A stretch of 64,000 nucleotides of DNA from Isoetes taiwanensis (Eukaryota > Streptophyta > Lycopodiopsida > Isoetales > Isoetaceae), in contig JAJEKV010000198.1 in the NCBI GenBank assembly GCA_021234155.1, positions 1-64,000 on the forward strand, given 5' to 3'. Within the stretch, counting starts at the first letter, position 1; the number at the start of each line of letters is the position of its first letter. The notes under the pieces are model-generated. The model was not told the origin of the DNA, did no database searches, and saw only the letters and a program-made list of their open reading frames with translations. This document shows, in pieces, positions 1 through 12,547 of the stretch. The translations under genes and the position numbers were made by a program.

Positions 1-1353
1 GGATTATTGGAGAACGCAAAAAAGCTTCCACCTTAGGATTGCAGTGGGATCATTGGTGATCTAAGGGCCCGATTGGCCGTTGGGGTCATTTTATATAAAT
101 ATTTGGCTTAGGAAGTCCTCTATATTAACACTTGATCTTATTTGCAGGTTTTGCATAGTGTTAAGCATTGGGAGGACACTTTATGTAAGAAGGCGCCAAG
201 GATATGCGCAAAATTTGGATGTGCAATCTCAAATTGTTTCCTATAAACGAGGCTTATGGGTAAAGTTCTAAGTTGAATTTCTTTATTTGGAATAAAGAAT
301 AGATACTTTTGCTGTGTATATATCCATGGTAGATTAGTGACTACATTGCAAGTGTAGCAGGCTTGAACATGGTATACTAGATAGGGAATGCCTCTTGGAA
401 GATTAGTGGTTGTATTTGCGGCAATCGTTGACAAGAGAGCATAAGATGTAATTTCTTGGAAGATTAGTAATTGTAGTTTTGCAAATACAATTGGTTTGAC
501 AAAAATTACATACGTATCTTGGAGATACATTTGTATGCATTGGTGGCGATACAATCAAGTAGTACCCAGCGGAGGTCTGAAAAGATAATAATGTACCATT
601 TGAGGTACAAAGGATATATCATCTTGTGGAAGCACGCGGATATCCATAATCAAGTTTCTAGAGTTTTGCGGGGAGCTAAAAGAATGGGGGTGAGGTTCCA
701 ATGGGTATAAAGTATTGTGGAAGTACAATAACTTATAACCATTCTTGAGTTCACGAGGGTCACAGGAACTCCAATTGTAATGTTGAACATGGGACAATCA
801 CCTTGAGAAGGGATGGACCAAGCTAGAGAGTACTTGGACGTCTTGAGACGATCTATCTTTTGAAGGGATGGATTGATATGGAGCAAGCAGGGGGAGTGGT
901 CTTACGGCGAATGGATTATTGGAATTATAGGCAAATACTATGTAAATGTTATTCCTAAGTTCACCTAATAATATGAAGGGGCATAGGATAACAGGATGGT
1001 TATTGGTTGAGAAAAAAAAATCATAGATAACTAGTAATGGTGCTTGGCGTTCAACGCTATAAAGCGATTATTGGGTTCAACATTGTAAAAGATTCATGAA
1101 GCATTAATGGTGTGCAATTTGAGCTTCAATTTTGTATATTGTTCAAGTTTACGGTCATGGATGATGTCAATGTGGCATGACGTAAAAATACCATCTATTG
1201 ATCTATCTATCTACCTACATCATGGAGACCTTGATGCAATTTCAACACTGTTGACATACCTAGAATTCTCTTGCCTTTACATTAGATCAAATAATGTAGG
1301 TCAATTTTGTTATTTGTAGCTATTTCTTCCTCCTTTGTTTACTCAGCACGTCA

Positions 1354-1600
1354 TTGAAAAATGGCAAAGGTTAGATTAGTTGTATGTTTATTAGAGAGCT
1401 ATGTGAACGAAACTTGCAAATTTATTAATGAGTTTCGTATTGCTCGTCATTGAAAAATGGCAAAGGTTAGATTAGTTGTATGTTTATTAGAGAGTTGAGA
1501 TTGAAAAATGGCAAAGGTTAGATTAGTTGTATGTTTATTAGAGAGCTATGTGAACAAAACTTGCAAATTTATTAATGAGTTTCGTATTGCTCATTTGGGA
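1354..1600 (+). repeat. Three-copy direct repeat inside the first Helitron
   Basis: A segment beginning TTGAAAAATGGCAAAGG and running about 45 bp starts at 1354, 1450 and 1501. The first and third copies continue with a further ~45 bp in common ('ctatgtgaac...ttcgtattgctc'), so the middle copy is a truncated duplicate. Confidence 0.8.
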
Positions 1601-3036
1601 GATGCTACTATTATTATTTGCTCAGCATTTTTTATGCAAATAGATTGCATTATAGAAAGGGTGTTGAAAGACATTATGGAAATTGACTTGTAGTGAAGTA
1701 GCATTAGTGGGATTGCATATAATGTGATAGCTTTATTTGTGATAAGAAATTTGGAGAGTGCAGATAATGATTCACATCATTTGGCTATAGGTGCCATCAT
1801 AATTGTAGCAACATGTGTATTGGTGAAAGGAGTGGGATTGCATATAATGTGATAGCTTTATTTGTGAGTGCAGTTACTACATCTATCCATACTAAGATGT
1901 TAATGTTATGACGTACATGAATGAATACCATGGCACTTACATAAATTAAAACATTTTCAAGGCCTTACCCGCCAACTTTAATTCGGACTCAAGGATAATT
2001 GTGTATCGGCACCATCTACTATGGAGGCCGAGATTACTGCCCATTCAACAAAATTTGGTCTTGCCAAATCTTCAATCGTCTTGTGTGATCACGGTAAGAA
2101 GCGTTCTCTCTGATTACGGAAGACCAACATAACATGTTGCAATGACCAATATCAATGGCTTTGCAAGAGCCTTTGTTTGGCTTGATAAGCGATGTAGTCA
2201 TTCAAATGAAACTTCGTGAACCAAAGACACCAATGCTTACGTCATCGGTGGCCCTCTCAAAGGACAACTGCAGATTGGAATGCAAAAGAGAATGTGCAAT
2301 CCGCTTAAGCACGCCAAGTAGCTGACATATCTTTGTTTCAATGTTGAGCTTACAAAGGCAGCCATTCCTTCAAGAATCGGCGTGATGGTACGGCAGAAAG
2401 GGGAGGCGTTGGGAGCTACTCTAGCGCAAAGTGTTCGAGAGGACATCTTCCCCGTAATTTATACCAACAAAACCTTCAAAAGCGTAGGAAGTGCAAAACC
2501 TAATTATAAATGCACGTAAATTCAAAGAAACTAACATGCGTGCTAGGACCAAAATGTGTTCTCGCGATTGAGCCCTCTTCTACATCATACGTGTCTTTGC
2601 TTTTTAGGGAACCCATTCCGAGCAAATGGATGATTGGGAAATGCTACGAATTTTTGCTCAAGGAAATTCCTTGAAATACCATCAAACCTATTCAAAACCT
2701 ATATTCAACTATACAATTTGCGGGGATATTTTGGAAAAAAAAGCAGAACTTACCACCTCATGGGGTTCTCTTCCATATCACTTCTACATGTGTCTCTAAT
2801 TTCTAGACACATCAAAAATGACCAATTCTAGCAACGGTGGTGGGAAGTGTTACAGCAAATTACATTCTCCAGTGAGTTTTACAAATGCAAAAGACAACAT
2901 AGCATCCTATATTGCTACATTTAATATTTTAAAAATGGAATTTGTACAAAAATGCGTGTTAATGAGCTGGTTAGTTTCTTTAGAGTCTTTTTAATCATGT
3001 CTCGCACATACTTAAAGCTTTTGCTATTGTACATGC

Positions 3037-3465
3037 TTACCCAATTTCGTTATCTCTTTGCAAAACAACCATGATCATTTGGGTTCTTTCATAAGTTAGA
3101 AATATTTTACTGTGAGTGTCTTGCACCTTTTGTGAAATGCTACTGATAAAGCAAACTACACCAGCAACTGCCATCGCGCAACACATTACTAAGAAAACAG
3201 AATTATATGTGCAATATAGCAAACAAACGGACTTGAAAATATACACCCATAAGAGAAAGTATGCAATGAAGGAGGATAAACAATTTTGGTGAGAGACTCG
3301 TCTGGAGGGGGAAAACCGGCCGGAAAAACCTGCTGTGAGAAGACGCCGATAATGGAGAAAGAGCTCAACAACATATATATAGCCTCGTCTCTCCCCAAAA
3401 TGGCGATCCGACGGTGTCGAATCGCATGCATTCTTAGCTAGAGAAAGTATGCAATGGAGTGCCAT
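3037..3465 (-). CDS. Possible captured exon in the Helitron, unrecognised 142-codon frame
   Basis: The minus-strand frame reads MALHCILSLAKNACDS at its start and ends in NEIG followed by TAA. The stop overlaps GGGTAAGC, which also looks like a 5' splice donor. It has a hydrophobic stretch near residues 88-115 (FIAYFLLWVYIF, later CCAMAVAGVVCFI), so a membrane segment is possible. A TATATATAG-like motif (~3376-3384) lies inside the frame, which argues for a promoter/5'UTR fragment instead. Helitrons often carry host gene pieces, which is the only reason to consider this; I do not recognise the protein. Confidence 0.15.
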   Translation of the reverse strand: MALHCILSLAKNACDSTPSDRHFGERRGYIYVVELFLHYRRLLTAGFSGRFSPSRRVSHQNCLSSFIAYFLLWVYIFKSVCLLYCTYNSVFLVMCCAMAVAGVVCFISSISQKVQDTHSKIFLTYERTQMIMVVLQRDNEIG

Positions 3466-4981
3466 AGAATTTAAGATCTTTTTATGTACCTATGCACTTG
3501 ATTACATGTAGACTGACAAACTGAAGCATATTTTCCTGGTGCACTGGAGCACTTGGCTTTTAAAACCTTCGCAAAAACATGTAGAAGATATGATGAAGCA
3601 TGTCAATCCAACAAAGACGCCAACAAAGCATGAACCCTTACCTTTTTGTTTGTAAAAGATTCTCAACTCCCCTTAGCATTATGAGCAATACTCTTCATCA
3701 CGATTAATCAAAGTAATTACAAAGGGGCATTTGCCCAATAAGCAATATCCTGCAAAAAGAGCCAGGGACAATTTAAATCATTCAGCATAATATGGCAATA
3801 GGAGGATGATGGCCTGCCTTACATAACAAAAACACATTGGCCCAAATATTCTTACCTTGCTAGGAACCTTTGCAGATATAAGACTGAAACAAAACACAGA
3901 GATGGTCTAAATAAAACACATGTTGTAGGTCGTTGAAGACTAAAATTTGCTCTTAAGCCAAGTAGATTCAAATTTACTTGACCTGTTGCGGTGAAGGAAA
4001 CAGATATGGCTTGAAAACCTACCTTAACCCTTTGTGTGAACATGCATTGAAGACCTATTTGCACACACGATTCCACAGGCCAAAGCTTACGGTGCATAAT
4101 ACTACTACTGCAAAAATCGTCGCTAATTGCCGATCTCCGATTACGGCGACCGCTTGCGTGTATCGCCACCGACTCAACCGGGCTTACGCAAATCGACTCA
4201 ACATCTTTGGATTTTTGAGGCGGCCGTATTTTTAGAAGAAAATCTTGCTGAGATGAAACACATGCAACTTCTAAAGAAATCCTCGAGCTCCTAATCCTAA
4301 TCGAACTCCCGTGAGATAGCCTTGAATCAGAGATTAAATCTCAACCATTAAATAAAATAATCAAATCTCAGCCTTTAAATTTAGGGCTGGGTCCAACACT
4401 TACACAATAACATTATAATATAAGATATCCATATGATAAGTGATATAATCTAATTAAAGACAAGGAGATATTTTGAGAAAAGGCAATCGCCTCCTAAAAA
4501 AAAAGGCTAAAGTCGCAGAGAGCTCTATAAATAGAACCAAAACTTGATTTGGACATATCTCAAGCGAGCTCCATTAAAGCGACTTTTAGCTTGTTGGAGC
4601 CATTTCGAGTCTAGTTTCTGAATTGGGCTGGCACATTCCGTAGTTCATCCGAAGGGAGAGTAATGGCCGCCTAAAAACGTGACAAGTGGTCATGATCAAC
4701 GCCATAGCGACTTTCTGATTTGTAATTGTTTTTACGAATCGTGGCTACTTGGAGTAGCTAGATTAGTTCGGAAGGCCAAGCCGGATGCAGAGCTTTGTAT
4801 TTGCCATAGAGCACTTGTGTTTGCCATAATCCCGTGGATCCGGTTGGGTGGTTAATGGATCTTTGCCCATATCACTTGTGACATGAATAAAGTTTCTTTA
4901 GTCCAGGTTGTTCTATTATTTCATTGTGGATTCTATGATTCTATGTTATTGCGACTTCCCAAATATACATGAATCGTATCA

Positions 4982-7020
4982 AGTGGTATCAGAGCGAAGC
5001 TGTGATTCTTATGGTAATCTATGGGCTATGGGAACATCAAGGTCTGCGAAACACCAAGAACCTTGCAAGCTTGTCTTTTAAGTATAGATGGGTTTAACCG
5101 TCAAAGAAGTGTTAAGGGGGCTTAAGTATATGGGTAAACAGGTGAATCTTGGAGTGTGGCATCCAAAGTGGAATTCTAGAGCCGGAAGGATTTGTGAAAA
5201 TCGGGGACAAAGATCTTGTGCCCGATGAATAAGTATATTATTCGATACATTGGATTTGGTGACCTACTGCTATAAATGAGGCGGGACATCGATGCGAGAT
5301 AAAATTTGGTGCTTCTGTGGAGAATGCTCGAAGTATATGGAACAACTTGTTGCGAACGAGTTTGGATTATTGGAGAACCGCAAAAGCATCCTGCTTGGGA
5401 TTGTAGAGTCAGATCGTGGTGATCTGAGAGACTGATTGGCCGTTGGGGGTCATTTATATAAATATTTGGCTTGGGAAGTCATCTATATTAATACTTGACC
5501 TTATTTGCAGGTTTGCATAATGTTAAGCATTGGGGAGGACACTTTACGTAGAAGCTGCCAAGGATATGAACGCAAAATTTGGATGTGCAATCTCAAATTG
5601 TTTCCAATGGACAGGCTTATGGGTAAAGTTCCTAAGTTGAATTTCTTTATTTGGAATAAAGAATAGATACTTTTGCTGTGTATATCCATGGTAGATTAGT
5701 GACTACGATTGCAACGTAGCCGGCTTGAACATGGTATACTAGATAGGGAATGCCTCTTGGAAGATTAGTGGTTGTAAGCAAAGACTGTCGGCTTGACAAA
5801 GAGAGCATAAGATGTAAATTTCTTGGAAGATTAGTAATTGTGGTTGCAACACAATTGGCTTGACAAAATTACATCTGTTCTTGGAGATACACTGTATCTT
5901 GGAGATACACTGTATCGTGGTGGCGATACAATCAAGTAGTACCGCGGAGGTACGAAAGATAATAATGTACCACGGAGGTACAAAGGATATATCGTCTTGT
6001 GGAAGTACAACGGATATCCATAAGCATTTCTAGAGTTTTGCGGGAGCTAAAAGAATGGGGACGTGGAGGTTCCAATGGGTATAAGGTATTGTGGAAGTAC
6101 AATAACTTATAACCATTCTTGAGTTCGCGGGGTCTAGGAACTCCGTGTGTATGTTGAACATGGGACAATCACTTGAGAAGGATGGACCAAACTGGAACGA
6201 TGCTTGGACGACGCTTGGACGATCTATCTTGAGAAGGGATGGATTGATATGGAGCAAGCATTTTGGGGGAGGCGGTCCACGGCCGAATGGGTTATTGGAA
6301 TTATGGCAAATACTATGTAAATGTTATTCCTAAGGTCACCTAATAATATGAAGGGGCATAGGATAACATAGCATGTGGGTGTGAAGAACCATTGAACTTT
6401 ATGGAAGGGGTCGAGGCACTATCATTGGGATGGTTATTGGTTGAGAAAAAAATCATAGATAATATCCATATGATAAGTCATATAATCTAATTATAGACAA
6501 GGAGATATTTTGAGAAAAAGGCAACTGCCTCCTAAAAAAAGGCTAAAGTCGCAGAGAGCTCTATAAATAGAACCAAAACTTCAGTTGGACATATCTCCAC
6601 AACCAGAGCTCCGATTGCAACGACTTTTAGCTTATTGGAGCCGGCTCGGAGTGTAGTTTCTGAATTGGGGTAGCACATTCCGTAGGTCATCCGAAGGAGA
6701 GAGTAATGGCCGAAAACGTGACAAGGGGTCACAGATCACTAACATAGCGACTTTACAGATTTGTAATTGTTTTCTGAACTGTGGCTACTTGGAGTAGCTA
6801 GATTAGTTTGGAAGGCCAATAAGCCAGATGCCAGAGCTTTGTATTTGCCATAGAGCACTTGTGTTTGCCATAATCCAGTGGATCCGGTTGGGTGGTTAAT
6901 GGTGCTGCCATATCACTTGTGACATGAATAAAGTTTCTTTAGTCCAGTGTTCTATTATTTCATTGTGGATTCTATGATTCTATGTTATTGCGACTTCCCA
7001 AATATACATGAATCGTATCA
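4982..7020 (+). repeat. Array unit U2
   Basis: Uninterrupted unit of 2039 bp. An intact primer-binding site TGGTATCAGAGC lies at 4984-4995. The TATA box is near 6561 and the AATAAA signal near 6927. It carries several small indels relative to the right-hand units. Confidence 0.9.
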
Positions 7021-7484
7021 AGTGGTATCAGAGCGAAGCTGTGATTCTTCTGGGAATCTATGGGCTATGGGAACATCAAGGCTGCGAAACACCAAGAACC
7101 TTGCAAGCTTGTGCTGCAAGTATAGATGGGTTTAACTTCGTCAAAGAAGTGTTACGGGCGAAGTATATGGGTACACAGGTGAATCTTGGAGTGTGGCATC
7201 CAAAGTGGAATTCTAGAGCCAAAGGATTTGTGAAAATCTGGGACAAAGATCTTGTACCTGATGAATAAGTATATTATTCTGATACATTGGATTTGGTGAC
7301 TACTGCTATAAATGAGGTTGGGACATCAGTAGCAGACTAGTAATGGTGCCCAGCGTTGCTGGGCATAAGTTAGAAATCTTTTTGGATGAAAACCTATTCA
7401 GCTTAGACTCGTTTTCATAAATCTAATATAATAGAAACCAAGTCTAGCATTGCTGAGCTTTAAGATGTTTTTGTGTATTCAACA

Positions 7485-8655
7485 CCCTTCCTCTTCCCTT
7501 TGCCTTTTGCTTCATCTCGCATTTCCCATTTTCCTCATTTCCCTACATACTTCTCTTTTTCCTTTTCCTTTTTTTCTCACTTTTCCTACACATCTTCCTT
7601 TTCCCTGCTCTCTTTTTTCCTTTTTTTATCCTCTTCTCTTCCCTTCCTTTTCCCTCTCCCATTTTCCCTTCCCTTTTTTCTGACGAACTTTTTCCCTTCC
7701 CTTTTCATCTTTTACTCGTCCTTCCCATTTTTTCCTTTCCTTTTCCCCTTCATTTTCCTTTTCCTTTTCACTTTCCCTTTCTCGTTTTCCATGCCCTTTT
7801 TTCGTTCTCTTTTCCCCACCTTTTCATGCGCCCATTTTCTTCCTTTTCCCATCCTCTTCCTCTTTATCCCTTGCCCTTTTCTGCTTCTCTTTTCCCATTT
7901 TCCTCTTCCCTTTTCGTCTTGCCCACTTTCCCTTCCCTTCCCCCCTTTCCGCCTTCCTTTTCTTTTTCCTTTCCCTTCCCTTTTATTATTTTGCCACTCT
8001 TTTGCTTTTCCCCATGTCCTTTTTCCCTTTCCTTTCCCTCTTCTTTTTCATTTTCTCTTTCACTATGCCTCTTTCCATTCCCTTTTCTTCACATTTTGTA
8101 TGTGCCCCTTTTCCTCATTTCCTCACCCTCTCTCCCTTTTCCTCTTTTTCTTTTTCCTTTTTCCTTTTTCCTTTTCCCTTTTCCCATGCTCTTTTTCCCC
8201 TTTCCTCACCCTTACCCTCTTCCCTTTTTTCTCGTGCCATTTTCCCCTCCCTCTTCCTCTTTTTCAATTCCTTGCTCCTCACCCTTCTCCTGTTCCCCTT
8301 TTCCCCCTTTTCCTCCTTTTCTGACCATTTCTCTCTTTTCTTTTTCTCAGCCTTTTCCTTTTCCCTTTTCCCAATGGACTTTTTCCTTTCCGTTTTCCTC
8401 TTTTTCCCCACCCTTTCCCCCTTCCCCCTTGCCTTTTTCCATGTCTATTTTGCACTTTCTTTTTTTCCTTAATTCACCCTTTTCCTCTTCCCATTTTTTC
8501 TCGTGCCCTTTCCCCCTTCCCTTTTCTCATTTCCCTCTTCCCTTTTTCCCTACCCTTTCTCACTTTCCCTTTTCCCCCTGCCTTTTTGCCCCTTCACGTT
8601 CTCTCTTTCCTCCTCCCTTTTCCCTTTTCCCCCCTTTTCCTTTACCCTTTCCTCA
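7485..8655 (-). repeat. Polypyrimidine (+)/polypurine (-) minisatellite, composite Helitron part 1
   Basis: Almost only C and T on the plus strand, built from imperfect repeats such as CCCTTTTCC, punctuated by CATG or CGTG about every 25-60 bp. Stop codons need purines, so long Phe/Ser/Pro/Leu frames appear by composition alone. They are not genes. Confidence 0.9.
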
Positions 8656-8787
8656 TAAGAGATCAAAACATGATCAATCACAGTGGTAAGAAGTTGTGCA
8701 AGAAATCTCGACCTTTGGATGCATCTAGATGATCTCGGCCATTCAAATTAGGGCTTGATCCAATCCAAGAATTACGGTATAACATTA

Positions 8788-10961
8788 CTAGTAATGGTGC
8801 CCAGCGTTGCTGGGCATAAGTTGAGAGCCTGTAAATGCTTTGGCCCTATCCCTTTCCCTTTTTCTCTATCCCACATTTCATTTTTTCTTATTTTCTCTAC
8901 TTTTTTTTTCATTTCCTTTTTTTCTCGTCTTTCTCACATGTTTCCTTGTTTTCCCATCCCTTTCCTTCCCCCTTCCCTGTTCCCGATAACCTTTTTCCCT
9001 TCCCTTTTGCTCCTTTCTCCACCTTTTCCCTCTTCTCTTTTTTCTTTGCTCTTTTCCCTTCCCCTTTCTCTTTTTTTATGCCTTCTCTTTTCCCCACCCT
9101 TTTTCCATGTCTTCCCTTTTTCTCAACCTTTTACTCTTTCGCCCTTTTCCATGCCTAATTTTCCTTCTCTTTTCCTCCTTTTCCCACTCTTTTCCTCCCT
9201 TTTTTGTGTGCCCTTTTCCCTTCCGTTTTTCTTTTCTCCCTCCCGTTTTCCATGCCCCTTTTACCTCCCCTTTTTCCATCTCCTCACCCTTTCCCTCTTT
9301 CCCTTTTCCATGTTCCCTTTTTCTCTTCCCCTTTTCCATTTTCCTCATTTCCTTTTTCCCGTGCCTCTCTCTCTTTCCCCCCTTTTCCATTCTTTTTTCT
9401 TTTCTATTTCCCTTTTTCCATGCCCTTTTTCCCACCCTTTTCTTCTTTCTATTTTTCCCGTGCTTCCTTTTCCTCCTTTTCCCATCATTTCCCTCTTCCC
9501 GTGCAATTTTCCCTTCTTTCAACCATTCCTTTTTCTTTTCTCTTTTCCTTTCCTCATGTCCTTTTTCCCTTTCCCTCCCCTCCATCACTCCCTTGCTTCC
9601 CTTTCCCTTTTTTCCCGTTTCCTTTTCTTGATGGATTTTTTTCTTTTCGTTTTCCTCCTTTGCCGATCCTTTTCCTGTGCACTTTTTCCCTTCCTTTCCA
9701 TTTCCTTTTCCCTTTTTCCATGCCTTTTGCACATTTGTTTTATTCTCTTATTTCCTATACCCATTTTCCTCTTTTCCCCACCCTTTCTCTCTTGCCCCTT
9801 TTCTTTTCCCCTTTTCTTTTTCCCTTTCTTCACCATTTTCCTCTTCCCTTTTTTTCTCATGCCCTTCCCTCCTTCCCTTTTCTCGTTTCCCTCTTTCTTT
9901 TTCCTTGTGACCTTTATCTAGGTTCCCTTTCCCCCTTTTCCCTTTCCTTTTTCTTTCTTCTCACTTTCCCTTTTTCTATGCCTCTTTTCTTTTCCCCTCT
10001 CCCCATCCTTTTCTTGTTCCCCCTTGTCCCTTCCCTTCTTCCCTTCACTTCTCACATCTCAATTTTCCTCCTTTCTATACCCTTTCCTCTTCCCCTTTTC
10101 CCATTTCTTTTTTTCCTTCCCTTTCCTCCCTCCCCCCTTTCTTTTTCTCTTTTCCATGCCACTTATCCCTTCCTCGCCACTTCACTCCTTCCCTTTTTCC
10201 CTCTTCCCCTTTTCCTCGTGTCTCTTTGCCTTTTCCTTTTCATCTTTCCACCCCCCTTTTTGTTTTTCCTTTCCCTAACCTTCCCCCTTTTCCCGTGCCC
10301 TTTTTCTCCTTTCTCCCCTCCTTTCTTTTCCTTTTCTCTTTCCCTTTTCCATTACACCGTTCCCTTTTCTCCACTTTTTCCATGCGCTCCTTTTCCTCCT
10401 TTCTCTATCCTCCTTTTCTTTTCCCATGAGCATTCTCCCTCCCTTTTTTTTTTTTTTACTTTTTCCATGCTCTTTTTCCCTTCCTTTTTCCCCTTTTCAA
10501 AACCTTTCCCTTTTGCCCTTTTTCCCATGCCCTTTTCCCATCTCCCTCTCCCCTTTTCCAAATGCCCATTTTCCCTTCCCTTTTCCCTTTCCGCATTTCT
10601 TTTTCCTTCCCCTTTTCCTTTTCCAATGCCCCTTTCCTCCTTTCCCCACTCTTTCCTCATTGCCCTTTCTCCCTTCCCATTCCTCTCTCCCCTCTTTGTT
10701 TTCTCATTCTTTTTCCCTTTTCCCATGCCACTTTTTCCTTTCCTCACCATTTTCTTCTTCCCCCTTTTCCCATGCCCTTTTCCCCTCTTCCCCTTTCCCT
10801 CGTGCCTTTTTCCCTTCACTTTTCCTTTTCCATTCTCCCTTTTCCTTAATCTTCGATATTGCAATAAAATCATCACCGTCCGATTAAGCCAATCAAATCT
10901 ACACCATTAGATTTAGGGCTTGATGGAAAACGGACACACGCTAAAACATTATAATATAAGA
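8788..10961 (-). mobile_element. Inner Helitron copy of the composite
   Basis: This 2174-bp element has a full 3' hairpin and CTAG end at 8788 and the shared 5' end at 10961. It appears to have entered the 5' terminal region of the first copy at an A/T site ('aacatta'). A later loss of one of two tandem 'taatataaga' copies would leave the single 5' end seen. Confidence 0.6.
8860..10845 (-). repeat. Polypyrimidine/polypurine minisatellite, composite Helitron part 2
   Basis: Same repeat type as part 1, nearly 2 kb long. It creates a plus-strand frame of 568 codons (9204-10910) and minus-strand Lys/Gly/Glu frames, all judged to be composition effects. Mirror-symmetric homopurine stretches could form triplex DNA (inference). 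Confidence 0.9.
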
Positions 10962-12547
10962 TAAAATTCGGTGCTTCCGTGGAGAATACTCGAAGTATAT
11001 GGAACAACTTGTTGCGAACGAGTCTGGATTATTGGAGAACCGCAAAAGCATCCTGCTTGGGATTGCGGAGTCAGATCCTGGTGATCTGAGAGACTGATTG
11101 GTCGTTGGGGGTCATTTATATAAATATTTGGCTTGGGAAGTCATCTATATTAACACTTGACCTTATTTGCAGGTTTGCATAGTGTTAAGCATTGGGGAGG
11201 ACACTTTACGTAGAAGCTGCCAATGATATGAACGCAAAATTTGGATGTGCAATCTCAAATTGTTTCTTATGGACAGGCTTATGGGTAAAGTTCCTAAGTT
11301 GAATTTCTTTATTTGGAATAAAGAATAGATACTTTTGCTGTGTATATCCATGGTAGATTAGTGACTACGATTGCAACGTAGCCGGCTTGAACATGGTATA
11401 CTAGATAGGGAATGCCTCTTGGAAGATTAGTGGTTGTGGGCAAAGACAACCGGCTTGACAAGAGAGCATAAGATGTAAATTTCTTGGAAGATTAGTAATT
11501 GTGGTTGCAACATAATTGGCTTGACAAAATTACATCTGTATCTTGGAGATACACTGTATCGTGGTGGCGATACAATCAAGTAGTACCGCGGAGGTACGAA
11601 AGATAATAATGTACCACGGAGGTACAAAGGATAACCATTCTTGAGTTCGCAGGGTCTAGGAACTCCCAGGTGTATGTTGAACATGGGACAATCACCTTGA
11701 GAAGGGATGGACCAAACTGGAACGTACTTGGACGATCGCGGACGATCTATCTTGAGAAGGGATGGATTGATATGGAGCAAGCATGGGGGAGCGGTCCACG
11801 GCGAATGGGTTATTGGAATTATGGCAAATACTATGTAAATGTTATTCCTAAGGTCACCTAATAATATGAAGGGGCATAGGATAACATAGCATGTGGGTGT
11901 GAAGAACCATTGAACTTTATGGAAGGGGTCGAGGCACTATTATTGGGATGGTTATTGGTTGAGAAAAAAATCATAGATAATATCCATATGATAAGTCATA
12001 TAATCTAATTGAAGACAAGGAGATATTTTGAGAAAAAGGCAACTGCCTGCTAAAGTCGCAGAGAGCTCTATAAATAGAACCAAAAATTCAGTTGGACATA
12101 TCTCCGCAACTAGAGCTCCGATTGCAACGACTCTTAGCTTATTGGAGCTTATTTCAAGTCTAGTTTGAATTGGGGTAGCACATTTAAGTAGTTCATCAGG
12201 AGGAGAGAGTAATGGCCAAAAAGCGTGACAAGTGGTCCTGGGATCACCGACATAACGGCGTTCTGATTTGTAATTGTTTTCTGAACTGTGGCTACTTGGA
12301 GTAGCTAGATTAGTTTGGAAGGCCAATAAGCCAGATGCCAGAGCTTTGTATTTGCCATAGAGTACTTGTGTTTGCCATAATCCAGTGGATCCGGTTGGGT
12401 GGTTAATGGTGCTGCCATATCACTTGTGACATGAATAAAGTTTCTTTAGTCGTAAAAATTCATCTTATCTTATCTTATCTATTATTTCATTGTGGATTCT
12501 ATGAGTCTATGTTATTGCGACTTCCCAAATATACATGAATCGTATCA

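Larger units (their letters stand above)
1031..4425 (-). mobile_element. Helitron with a non-polypurine interior
   Basis: Read on the minus strand, the element starts TCTTATATTATAATG (complement of 4411-4425) and ends CTAG (1031-1034), with an imperfect hairpin (GGCGT-TCA-ACGCT, 1046-1058) before the end. It sits between A (1030) and T (4426). Other units show the uninterrupted site 'catagataa-tatccatatg'. It shares the terminal 13 nt (CTAGTAATGGTGC) and the 5' end with the other Helitrons here but has unrelated interior DNA and no Rep/helicase gene, so it is non-autonomous. Interior: a 45-bp segment in three copies (1354, 1450, 1501) and a duplicated ~36-bp segment (~1707, ~1832). Confidence 0.8.
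1..4981 (+). repeat. Array unit U1 (left-truncated, interrupted by a Helitron)
   Basis: The window opens inside the internal region, at the text equal to 'ggattattggagaaccgc' of other units. The unit is split by the 3395-bp Helitron at 1031-4425 and ends at LTR end 4981. This copy is diverged, with many small indels. Confidence 0.85.
7337..10961 (-). mobile_element. Composite Helitron (two 3' ends, one 5' end)
   Basis: The outer 3' end is CTAG at 7337-7340 with hairpin GCCCAGC-GTT-GCTGGGC at 7348-7364. The single 5' end is TCTTATATTAT, complement of 10951-10961. The insertion lies between A (7336) and T (10962), and other units give the empty site 'agtagcaga-taaaattcgg'. A second complete 3' end (CTAG 8788-8791, hairpin 8799-8815) lies inside. 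The piece 7337-8787 has its own subterminal sequence up to '..gtataacatta' but lacks the last ~10 nt of a 5' end. The interior is two polypyrimidine tracts. No transposase gene. Confidence 0.85.
7021..12547 (+). repeat. Array unit U3 (split by a composite Helitron)
   Basis: Net length without the Helitron (7337-10961) is 1902 bp. The primer-binding site at 7023-7034 is intact. The unit lacks about 122 bp of the hairpin region (join near 11630, 'acaaagg' to 'ataacc'), a deletion shared with U5 and U7. A short insertion with four ATCTT repeats lies at about 12449-12479 in the LTR. Confidence 0.85.

Noticed and set aside
7473..10910. Very long plus-strand open frames (up to 568 codons) rich in Phe, Ser, Pro, Leu, and matching Lys/Gly/Glu frames on the minus strand
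   Set aside because: They lie wholly in polypyrimidine minisatellite. Stop codons contain purines, so none can occur on the pyrimidine strand. There are no domains, and frames overlap in all three phases. The same applies at 16014-17626, 21021-22701, 25202-26844, 54489-56185 and 63248-63836.
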